Assembly (NCBI GenBank): GCA_035222895.1 | Contig: JAVYIG010002366.1 | Coordinates: 124,001-188,000, forward strand | Length of the DNA stretch: 64,000 bases | Source of the DNA: Strongylocentrotus droebachiensis | Lineage: Eukaryota > Echinodermata > Echinoidea > Camarodonta > Strongylocentrotidae | Direction: 5' to 3' | Shown: piece after piece, positions 54,396-64,000 of the stretch | How the letters are laid out: every line of letters begins with the position of its first letter | Position numbering within the stretch: the stretch's first letter is position 1 | Program-made: the position numbers and the translations under genes | The notes under the pieces: model-generated | Seen by the model: only the letters and a program-made list of their open reading frames with translations | What the model was told of the DNA's origin: nothing | Database searches by the model: none

Positions 54396-56535
54396 GAAGA
54401 GAGATTTGAAGAAAGAGAAGGGGAGATATGCAGTATTACACCCTAAGGGGAGACAAACAACACTAGGGCTGGTTTATCAGGAAATAAAGGAATAATAAGT
54501 TTTCATAAATAATCGAAATAACAAAGGCCAATACTGTTCAATAAGAAAGCGAACAGAAATTTTGTTTAATGAAATGTGCTAAAACTTAAATTCAAAATTG
54601 AAAATATCATTCTCTTAAAGTTCTTCGCACCCCCCTAAAAAATCAAGTTGAATAATTTTAGTGAGATTGGTAAATTCAATTATATTTTACCAAAGACACG
54701 ATCTCTGTTGGAATAGACAATCTTAATTCTAATTACAAGAATTGGTGACAAATTAATATACTTTATTAAACCATACAAATATTTCTTGAAAATGTGAAGA
54801 ATCTATCAGAACAACAATGATATTATGCATCTCATGTTCATTTTAACATAATCTCAAAATATGTCGTGAAATTGTGTTAATCGGAGGTTATTGGCATGCA
54901 AACAATTAAGCTTTGTGTGTTGATTTCATCGATCGAATACCCGACACGCGCGTTGAAACCAAGGATGTAATAATTACGACGGTGTTTGAGCAGTGATTGT
55001 ACTGGCACAGTATCAATTATCCGCACAGACCGTAGCCTTTAAACAAGGCAACATGCCTGATAGACGACGAGCGACTAAAAAGAGACTAATCGCGAAAACC
55101 TGAATGAACGCCAGTGCGAATTGTCCAGACCTGTGGCCTTTATCAATCTGGTTTGGATTTCTTATGTTAACCCTTGTTTCCGACTGGAACTCGCTTCAGA
55201 AAACGTAGTGTCCAATCAGCGAACGTATCCTCGCACGACGTCAGCATAATAGTATCCATCACACACACACACACACAGTAAACTCTACGTAGTGCGAACA
55301 TGGACCTACATGCCTACTATAATTATGTACGTGCTAAGACCACTGACCTCTACATGGAACGAATCACGAACGAAGCCAACTGGGAGATCGCCGTTCTGAT
55401 TGGTCAATAAATCCAAAGTAGGCGTATTGGCATGCTAATATGTATCTATGAATAATTCATGCGGAGCAGTGAAACCCACTTTGCAAAAGGCCTCGTGACA
55501 TTCGTCACTCGGTCGCGCGTTCACCCGGGGTATCTAGACTCATCTCAGCCGCTTAGCCAGAGTCACGAGGCCTTGTCAAAAGGCTACACAGACCGCAACA
55601 TAAGCGGCATTCAACTTCGTTAAGCCGCTCAAGTCTGGAGTGTCACGTGATCAAGAAGCGTGCATGTGTTTTATTCAGGGCCTGAGGCGCCGCGAATATG
55701 GCGCCAATTTATACTCAGATGAGCGTTATAAAATGGCCACTCATGTTGAAACTGCAGATCATGTAAAGACCAAAGTGTGTAATGTAAGTATATATCAAAT
55801 AATGAGGTAAAGTATAAGTGAAAGGGACTGATAGTGGTAAACAATTTCAATACTTCACTACAAGGTGGGATAAAGGTATTTTACTTTATGACGGGAGCCA
55901 TTGAGTGATTTAAGGTCAAAGCAATATACAGTGATATTAGACTATTGGACCGATTGTGTGGATGTGTGAGTCAATTTGATAAGCGGGTCGTTAAATTTTA
56001 GACAAACACAGCTCTACCGTAGGAACCATAATTGTATTTTGGTTATTCAATTACGGTAGCATTCCAGGCATGAGGTGTTGTACTAGCAGCATCGAAATTC
56101 ACGGTGTGTGTTTTGATAGAGGGTTATTAAAATTCGACTTTACAAGCCAAATATTTTTTGAGGATTTGTTTTCTCAGGGCATTCTGATTCTAAGCATACG
56201 TTCATTAAAGTCTTTATGTTCGTTATTAAACGTTTCCCTCTTAAAATGCATATTTCTTACTCTAATAATGAGTAATTAATAACTTATATAATGCAAATGA
56301 TGTAATTTTCTTTAAAAGGAATCTGCTAAATTTGCTAAATTGATTTTTCATCATAAAGTCATTCTTTATTCATATAGAAGAACCATTCACATAATGTACA
56401 TGAAGGAAGACGATAGCACTAATAGATATGACAGATGGAGAAAAAAAAAATCTAAAATTGTTATTTAGGACAAAATCAGATAGAGTGTATACATTATACA
56501 CACAGTGGGAAAGAGAGAGAGGGAGAGAGAGAGAG

Positions 56536-56570
<35 letters not shown>

Positions 56571-59500
56571 AGGGGGGGGGGGGGGGAGGGTCGAGTGGAT
56601 GGCAACACAATTTTGTAAATATATAAATGAGATGTTTATAGGTACATTTCTGTATACAAGAATTTACTGACTACTGCCATATCCCAATATTGCATAACTT
56701 TTTATTTTTTATTTTTAGATATTGGTGCATGTTTTGTTTTATTTTTTCAAAACAACCATTCATCGATCACCAAACCAATTAACCCCTCCCATTCTCATCT
56801 CCCCTCTCGTCTCCTTCTAGTACCCCTGCCCTTTCCTAAAGTCATCCCAACGCATAAATCTCGCCTCTGTTTACGTAAGAGATTGGGAGTCTGATCACAA
56901 ACGCTGGGCTAAAATGCTCGGGGGTGGTTGCAAAATGTCAATTACGTTCTTAACACGAAGTATGCATCCTATTTTCAACCTCGTTGTCTGCGATTTAACC
57001 TCATAAATTGTAATCCTGAGCAATTTGCTTTCCTTCTAATTCATGATTTGCATCTCCATTTGATTGATTTAACTGAAATTGCTTTTGATTTCAATGTTTA
57101 TTATTATGTTTGTTTCTATTCTGTCACAATCGCTGGACTAAAACGCTACGGGATTGGTAGCAAAATGTCAAATACTCCCTTGATACGAAGTATGCATCCA
57201 ACATTTTATTCTCAACCAGATTGTTTAGGATAATCTTAAAGGACAATAATTTCCCCTTCTCCAAATTTCTATCCGATTCATGATTTAAAGCTTTATTGGA
57301 TTCTTAAACGTCACTTTTCTTTTCTTTCTAGGAAAACATGTTTTTTGGCGATTAATGAAAATCAAATCAAAAGTGACATGTGGAATTAGGAAAGCTTCTT
57401 AGTGTCCCCGCCAATAATATAGATATAATTACCAGTATACGAAACGTCTTACAACATTAAATTTATGTTTCCGATTTCCGATGAAACGTAATGTGGAGTC
57501 GATTTTATTCGTCATGAAACATTTTGACGAATATCATCGTCTTCAGGAACTAATTCACATTATGTACGTTGTTCTATTGTATTGATGCTACACCTAGGCG
57601 TAGGGTGCATCCATTGAGGGGGCACTGGTATCATGGTGGTGGTGGTGGTGGTGGTGGTGGGGGAGGAGGGGGGGGGGGGGCTATCGGTCTCATTTAGTGG
57701 ATAAAACGAGATTAACAAGGCCAGCCGCTATTAGGGGTAGGGTGAGGTAGGGGTCTTATCATCTTCTTTTTACCTTCCTTCCCTATCTTCCTTTCGCCGT
57801 TCCCCTCATTTTTCTCTTGTCCGTACTTTCTTCTTTATTTTCGTTATTCGATGGTAGAGGGGCACATACCCTACCTACCCTGAAGAGCTACGCCACTGCT
57901 TCCATGCTATACGACTGTTGTCTTTGGGCGCCAGACTCATCCATTCCTTATGAACTCCCCCTTGTGGGTTCGGCTCGATATAATAAACCATGCTTTGTAA
58001 ACATGATAAACATTCCCATTATGCTGTCAATGCCGTACGTAATGGGCTGAAGCCTTCGCTCGCAAATATGAATAAATGATATAAGATTCATCCAGTTGAG
58101 TGTTTGCTCTGTGGAAATGATACATAGATATAAATAGGTCAGTGTTTGTTCAATGCACATTTTGTCTCGCTTTTTATTTGCCAGTTAGAGTGATCTAATT
58201 TACAAAAACTCTTTTGCTTCTAAGTTCGTATGCAAAGCAATTATGGACATGTATTTGGGTTTAAAAGATTTTGACGTCTGAAATTGCTTTTTATCAATTT
58301 TTACTAGAATCATAAATAATAGATAAGTTACATTATGAAAAAATGTAATGTGTGTGAGAGTTCATACCAGAGTCGCATTGATAACACAGACATAAGACCC
58401 ACATCGCACAATAATTCAATATCAAGGAATTATTAAGATGTAGAATGGAGGTCACTGGCGGGTGATTACACCACAATGCTATATATAAAATTTATTATTG
58501 CTACTTTCTTGAAAATGTATTTTACAGTAAATTTGGCATGCCACGCCTTTAGTTGAGTAAATTTGTATTGTCTTTATTTGTACTCGATTTAGATAGCCCT
58601 TTAGATCATATACAATATTAGTTCTTTACATGAGTGCATGTCTCATAAAAGAAGATATACATATTGTTTAAGATTCCTAAGTAAAGAAATTGGCTTTGAG
58701 ACATAGTTTAGTTTTTCTCAGAATTCTATTGTGGTAGCTATACTATCTTATTACAAAGGACAATAGCACATACATATATTACCCATATATTAGTCATATC
58801 ATATCAGCAAGATGACAAATAATTTAGTAAAATATTTCTTTAGATATAGAAATACGTAGGTTAAAAATGGTTTTTCGTTTCGATATTCATTTTGTGAGTA
58901 ATTGGTTCCATTCTAAAGTACTAAATGGCAGTCTCATTGCTTGAACATTGACGTATACATTTTGTACGTTTTATGATATCGATACGTTTAATAATATCAA
59001 CAATATTTTTGAAGAGAATGTTATTAAATATTAATTTAAAGCAAGAAAATTGTCTTGCAGAGGATATTAAATATGGATGTGTCATTCATTTCATTTCAGT
59101 CCAAGGAGATAAAAGTCCCAAGACACTCTCCCCCGGTGAACACAGATTCCCTTTCCAGTACCGACTACCAGATGCCCTGCTTCCTCCTATCATCCGGAAG
59201 CAGTCAGGAGAGGTCAGCTATAACGTCCGGGTCAAGATTCATCGGTTGAATGATAAACCTGCACACAAGGTCAAGAGACAGTTCAACATCAAAAGAGATC
59301 TGGACTTGAATGTTGTGGATGATATTCTGGTAAGGATCAAGGAAAGCGCCTCAAGGGATAAGGATATAAATTTAAATTAAACAAAATATATAAAAAAATA
59401 AGTGTAATATTTAAAGGCTTCCAAGGTGATGATATAATTGAGGTTCGCGGTTACACCACGTATTCTTTCGACAGGGTTAAGTTGGTCCTATCGTCTTAAG

Positions 59501-62328
59501 GATTCAGTTTTCAGTCTTTAAACAAAAATAGTGTTTTATGCTTATTGTCCTTGATTAATGAAAATCATCATCAAACTAAAAGTGAAATTAGAATAAAGTT
59601 AAACAAAAATACTAAGAAATTAAGAACAAAGTAATTTTTCGGTTCAAACATTTTCAAGAAATACGAGTTTTCATTTTCATGTTGTGTCTTGTGATGTATT
59701 TTAAATGAATTACAATTTCTCTTTAAACTTCAAGTTATAAATGTATACAGCAGTAATATTGTTTATTTTAAAAAAAATGTAACACATACTTAGTTTTTTG
59801 TTTTGTTGATGTTCTGAGAAATAAAACATTTAACGATTAACAAAAACAAATTCCTTGTATATTTACGACGACAGGAACCCGTGATGAGGGAAAGCACACA
59901 GACGCTGACGTCATGTTGTTGCCACGTGGGTCAAGTCACAGTCATGGTGGGGATAGACAAGGGAGGCTACGCCACGGGGGAGCCCATCATCCTCTCAGGG
60001 CAGGTGGAGGATGACGATGAAAGTACGGATCGTTACGACATCCATGCAGCACTCGTACAGGTACGCATCTTCTTATCATACTTCTTCTTCTTATGGATGA
60101 TCTGCCTTCTTCAATACTGAAGATACTTGCTGATGTATATACTGGGGTGTGCAGGTGGACCACTACACCGGGGTTTTCCCCTACTCTTGTACGAATAGTG
60201 CAGTGTGTTTTTAACGTGCAAAGGTGGTGAATGTCCTCTACACGGGGCCTCCATTTAACGTCCTATCAGAGGATAAATTGGGGAAAGATGTGTGTGCAAT
60301 ACTTGAATTGAAGATGATGTTAAAAATTACCAATTATTTGGTAGACAAGAGGCAAGTTACAAGGGATGCAGGGTTTGTATCTTGAGATGAGGACGGGTGT
60401 AAATTTACACAAGTTTAACATGTTTTTCTGTAGAAAATCCAATGATGCTTTCCATTTACACTTCTTTTGAAAATCATGAATCCATGAGTGCAGAATAGGG
60501 AATTTGGTCGAAAGGGGGGGGGGGGGTGGGGGCACGTGCCCGCTTGTGCCTCATTTTCACTACTGGAAGTACATGTAGCCCTGCTGGAAGCAAGCGGTGC
60601 ATTATAGGCATTTTATTTCAATTGTAATGACAGATAATATTCTCTCGTACCGATGTGAATGTGCAAAAAAGTCTTACTGATAAACAAATATCAATATTGT
60701 CAACTTGTTCTTTTTAATCAGGTTACGACATTCAAATCCAAAGAAGGCACACTAACGACCCGTGACGTCATGATTACGTCAGTCATGTCAGGTCACGTGG
60801 CATGTGAGCCTCGACGCCTTTCAAATCAAGCCATCTTCTTGCCCAGAGACCTGACACCGTGTGCCTTCCAAGGATGTTCGAATATCGCATTGGATTATGA
60901 GCTTGAGGTAAAAAGTAATGAAAAGATTGTAATGGAGGAACTTGTACAAAAAACAATAGTGCTGAAATTGGAATCAGATTTTATCGCGACCGTTATTTTG
61001 ATTGTGCTCAATTGAAAGGTTGGTCCGTTCAGAGGTATTTGAACATTTTAATGAGAATTTATCGATAATTTTGCTACCAATTTCCAAGAAGGATCAACGA
61101 GGGTCCTCATATTCCCAATTTACTGACAACACAATAAGGATTGTGTGCTTCCTGAATCTACGCTTGCTTACTTTGCTCAATTGCTAAATTCGGGGACGCG
61201 GAAATTTGATTTTCGGACAAAAGACAACAGCTCCCTGTAGGAATATTATCGTATTCTTATGCCCCCGCCCTGACTTTCATTTTGTCTACTATGATGCTGA
61301 GTGTATGTTTGTGGATGTATTTCACATGAACAAAAAATGTTCTCCCTCAAATGCAAAGGAAAAAACAAACAAGCTCCTCTGTATGACACAGAGCGTCTAT
61401 GTGTTCATTTATGTACCTCTCAAATTGTTTATAAACATTAAATAAGCAAATTAATGCCGAAATTTAAATTAATGTTTCCATCATTTACTTAGATCAAAGC
61501 ATACCTTGGCGGCAGCAAGCCGGTAGCTACGTTGAGCTTCCCCATAATCATCGGCACCATACCGGCACATCGGACCCTCCAGAGGCAACCCGCACCTCCC
61601 CCAGCATTCTCCGTGAGACAACTCCCCGCGTCATACCAACCAAGACCGTCAGATATAGAAGGGCAGTCAGCGTCTTCAAATGGTAAGGAGGAAGGAGAAA
61701 CAAATGTGGAAAATGGAGAGAAGAATTTTAGAATAGAAGAATGATAAGATAGCGAAATTGTTAAAGATGAGACGACCATTATCATGGTGTGAAATCAAAG
61801 ATAAGAAGAAGAAAGCTAAGCGAAAAAGAAAGAGAAGAGAAAGAAGAATGAAGAAAGTTATGAATTTCATAAAAATGAAAGGATGATAGCAGAGAAGAGA
61901 GATAGAGAAACAAACAAACGAACAATTGACTCTAGAATATGAGAGCAAAGTTTGGTGCAGTGATTTAAAGTAATTACTGTTGCTAAGACTGTGAAGTTTA
62001 TTATTTAATGCCTTAAATGATGCAGGAACTCGCCTCGAAATAGGATATTATGTCGTACACCTGTATTTAAAAAAAATAACATTAGAAAACCAAGATGATT
62101 ACTAAAAGTATAAAACATTTCAAATAAGAGATAATCAGTAAACATGCCCAAATATCTTATTTTGTGTGCTTCCGGTCAGGTCTGCCACCGAGCTATGAGA
62201 CTGTCATGAAAGAGAAACAAACTGGGGGAGCAACAGAAGATGAAAAAGAAAGACTCTCGGTCGTTTCTGGCAGCACGCCCTCTTCGCCATTGGTTCAAGG
62301 AGATATGAAACATTATGGCGTGTTCTAG
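52959..62328 (+). CDS. Arrestin domain-containing protein (alpha-arrestin), seven exons
   Basis: Alpha-arrestins are adaptors that bring HECT ubiquitin ligases of the NEDD4 type to membrane cargo and endosomes. Exons: 52959-53100, 53665-53775, 59100-59329, 59875-60060, 60722-60907, 61493-61682 and 62180-62328, giving 397 residues with all phases closing. The N-terminal arrestin fold spans about residues 8-160, with IDIKIKGKSVTHW and LSPGEHRFPFQYRLPDALLP as signposts. The C-terminal fold spans about 175-310, with GYATGEPIILSGQVED and DYELEIKAYLG. A Pro-rich tail ends in PPSY (residues 351-354), the WW-domain binding motif. ARRDC2/3/4 and TXNIP usually have two PPxY motifs; only one is seen here. 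Length and order fit the ARRDC2/3/4-TXNIP group, but I cannot name the orthologue. Intron 2 is 5.3 kb and repeat-rich. Confidence 0.9.
54040..54395. repeat. (GA)n and (GATA)n microsatellites in arrestin intron 2
   Basis: (GA)n lies at 54040-54110. GATA/GAAA tetranucleotide runs lie at about 54330-54395. Plain low-complexity DNA. Confidence 0.85.
54940..55783 (+). promoter_or_regulatory. Possible internal promoter in arrestin intron 2
   Basis: This stretch of the intron is richer in CG than the rest. It contains CCAATCAGC (55213), GACGTCAGC (55239), GATTGGTC, an E2F-like TTGGCGCC on the minus strand near 55705, and a consensus donor GTAAGT at 55784. No ATG in the candidate exon is in the phase required by exon 3, so any alternative first exon would be noncoding. 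The regulatory role is speculative. Confidence 0.25.
55488..55573. repeat. Short inverted repeat (12-bp arms)
   Basis: AGGCCTCGTGAC at 55488-55499 and GTCACGAGGCCT at 55562-55573 are perfect inverses. Looser matches extend outward (ACTTTGCAA against the inverse of TGTCAAAAGG). It could be a miniature TIR element or a cruciform. Confidence 0.5.
56513..56595. repeat. (GA)n followed by G-run
   Basis: About 60 bases of GA repeats run into a G-run of more than 12 bases. The rest of the intron to 59099 is AT-rich, with a GGT/G-run stretch at 57635-57690 and no gene recognised. Confidence 0.85.
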
Positions 62329-62359
62329 CATTGACTTCTGTCATCATTTCCCCCACAAG

Positions 62360-62365
62360 AATAAA
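62360..62365 (+). promoter_or_regulatory. Candidate arrestin polyadenylation signal
   Basis: AATAAA lies 32 bases after the stop codon at 62326-62328. This gives a very short 3' UTR unless a later signal is used. Confidence 0.45.
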
Positions 62366-62399
62366 AGATAGCACATTCCTGAATGGGTATTTTGTCTTA

Positions 62400-64000
62400 G
62401 AACTGTGGAACGTGGTACCTGGTAACATCAAGAAGAACAGTTGAGCAGACCATAACAAAAATGAAAGCGGGTTGTTTTCGTCGTTGAAAATGGAATACAT
62501 TTTTTTGCAATATGAAACTGTTGATTAATTAAATGCATGGCGTCCGGATATGCATTTTGTTTACTTTCCGTCATCCCATCAAATTCGTCAGTGACAGAAT
62601 AAGAAGCAATCAATATGTGGTCTTCAAAGTTATTATCAGGCCCGTGCATTTCCAGCACTGTAAAAATCATGTGGAGATAAGAGAAGATCAGAATAGCAAT
62701 GTGCATGATTTGTATCTGCGCACAAGCAGCTCCACAATGTACAGACTACAGACTAGAGTGATTCTTCTTTCTTGGTAATCTTAAATGGACCAAAACACAC
62801 GGAGCACAAAGATGAAGGGGATTCTATCGGAGAAACGATGCGCTGGGGGAATTCAGCATCCCGTTGCTTAGCAACATACCCGAGACGTGAAAGAAGACAA
62901 TTACCCGATACCATCAATGCCTCCGCAAATGAGATGTATACCTTCGTTTGAATGATTGGAGGAACGTGGTTGGAGAGACGCCAGAACTTTTGTGAATGGT
63001 GACAGGAAACTAGTGTTCTTGTCATAATGATGTAGTGCAGGTAGCAAACAGTGGAAGAAAATTGACAAATGCGAAGTTTGCATATTTAGGGATTTTAAGT
63101 GTTTTCAGAACTGTCCATCACATCAATGACTGAAACAAACTGAAGTGAACACGCCTGTTTCATGCCTTTTTTTAACTTGTCTATCTGTGTAATAGATAGA
63201 CAGACAGAAAGCATCGTCTTGTATGCAGAATTGTTTGCTTAAACTGACATTTTTTCCACCTTCCCCATACACATGGTTTGTTGAGCCGCATGTGATCTCA
63301 GTGGAGCAACAGTCGATACAAGAAACTGAAATTTCGGTCTTGATGAAAGATAGAGACTGAGGAGGATATGAAAACGTTTTAGAAATGATATGGTTATTAT
63401 GGATATTGTAAATTCAGAAGTCTATATTGTCAATAGTACATTATCTATGTACATAGAGTGTTTTATTATGACGTCATGGATGTGCAATTAAGTCGTTATG
63501 GCAAAGCTGGAATTCAGGGTATGCAGGAGATATTGAGATAATTATATTTATATATTATTTATGTCATATGTTATGTGACCCGTTGGCACAAAACTACCAA
63601 AATAGTCTATTAAATTGTTTTGGAGGTTAATTTGTATATTTTCTTCAACCAACTATTCCAAACTTTGCTATGAATAATTACACTAATTACTCCAATAGAA
63701 ATATAGACTAACATTTCATGTTAAACTAGGAGCAATTAGTAAACAAATAATAGACAGCAGTGAGGGCATTAGTTACCCACACAAGGTACCTTTGGAACTA
63801 GTAAGTATTTACTAATGACCGGTCATTAGTAAAATTACGTGTTAGGCAAAATAAATGCCTGATCAGGACTGGCCTGATGTACGCTCTCACCAATCATTTG
63901 ATTAGGTTCCGCATCAAGACATCTTAATGGCATCTTTTGAGAGAAATCACCTTTTTTTTTTTTTGCTCTGTTGAGACTCTTTGGTGGTTTTGCGTCGTCG
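62400..64000. other. Region downstream of the arrestin gene, no gene seen
   Basis: This is AT-rich sequence with short chance frames. It contains a CRE-like TGACGTCA near 63469-63476 and a perfect 26-bp palindrome at 63808-63833. I found no splice-consistent coding sequence. Confidence 0.5.
63808..63833. repeat. Perfect 26-bp palindrome
   Basis: The half-site TTTACTAATGACC is followed directly by its exact inverse. A 10-bp palindrome, CCTGATCAGG, follows about 30 bases later. The function is unknown. Confidence 0.7.

Noticed and set aside
59055..59249. Alternative frame across arrestin exon 3
   Set aside because: The true exon frame is fixed by its neighbours and by arrestin motifs; the other frame ends in a stop without homology.
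1..64000. CRISPR arrays, operons or prokaryotic signals
   Set aside because: None were found; the tandem repeats present lack unique spacers and the genes have spliceosomal introns.

Overview
The window looks like nuclear DNA of a marine deuterostome, most likely an echinoderm (sea urchin type). It is AT-rich, with short exons, many introns, purine-rich (GA)n tracts, tRNA-derived SINEs, small terminal-inverted-repeat elements and two intact retroelements. I infer the clade from the repeat style and the animal-type protein matches; I could not test it.

Three protein-coding genes explain the conserved coding sequence. (1) INTS3, the Integrator/SOSS subunit, runs on the minus strand from its start codon at 33811 to beyond the left edge. 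Thirty coding exons can be joined in one consistent phase (951 complete codons); the C-terminus lies outside. (2) PRCC, a proline-rich nuclear protein, is divergent on the plus strand (36150-46521, seven coding exons). (3) An alpha-arrestin (ARRDC/TXNIP-like) with a C-terminal PPxY motif follows on the plus strand (52959-62328, seven exons). INTS3 and PRCC share a 2.3-kb divergent spacer that holds a CRE and a probable PRCC 5' UTR exon.

Mobile DNA fills the introns. INTS3 intron 21 holds a complete 9.3-kb Ty3/Gypsy element (6987-16279): 1607-bp LTRs, a 4-bp target duplication, intact gag and pol, and a canonical -1 frameshift signal between them. Its gag resembles the vertebrate PNMA/MOAP1 proteins along most of its length. 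PRCC intron 2 holds a full-length RTE-like LINE (38715-42070, 10-bp target duplication, intact 991-codon ORF) whose stop codon merges into its 3' (AG)n tail. Both elements are antisense to their host genes. The remaining introns and spacers carry foldback elements, MITEs, SINEs, a 307-bp dispersed repeat in three copies, and two distantly similar tandem-repeat elements. Each of those two ends in a stem-loop and carries direct repeats that match DR1 nuclear-receptor sites.

The observations that most deserve follow-up are the PNMA-like gag, the shared layout of the DR1-bearing repeats, a cluster of histone-3'-end-like stem-loops in an INTS3 intron, an in-frame relic of INTS3 exon 4, and the LINE whose stop codon forms part of its tail.
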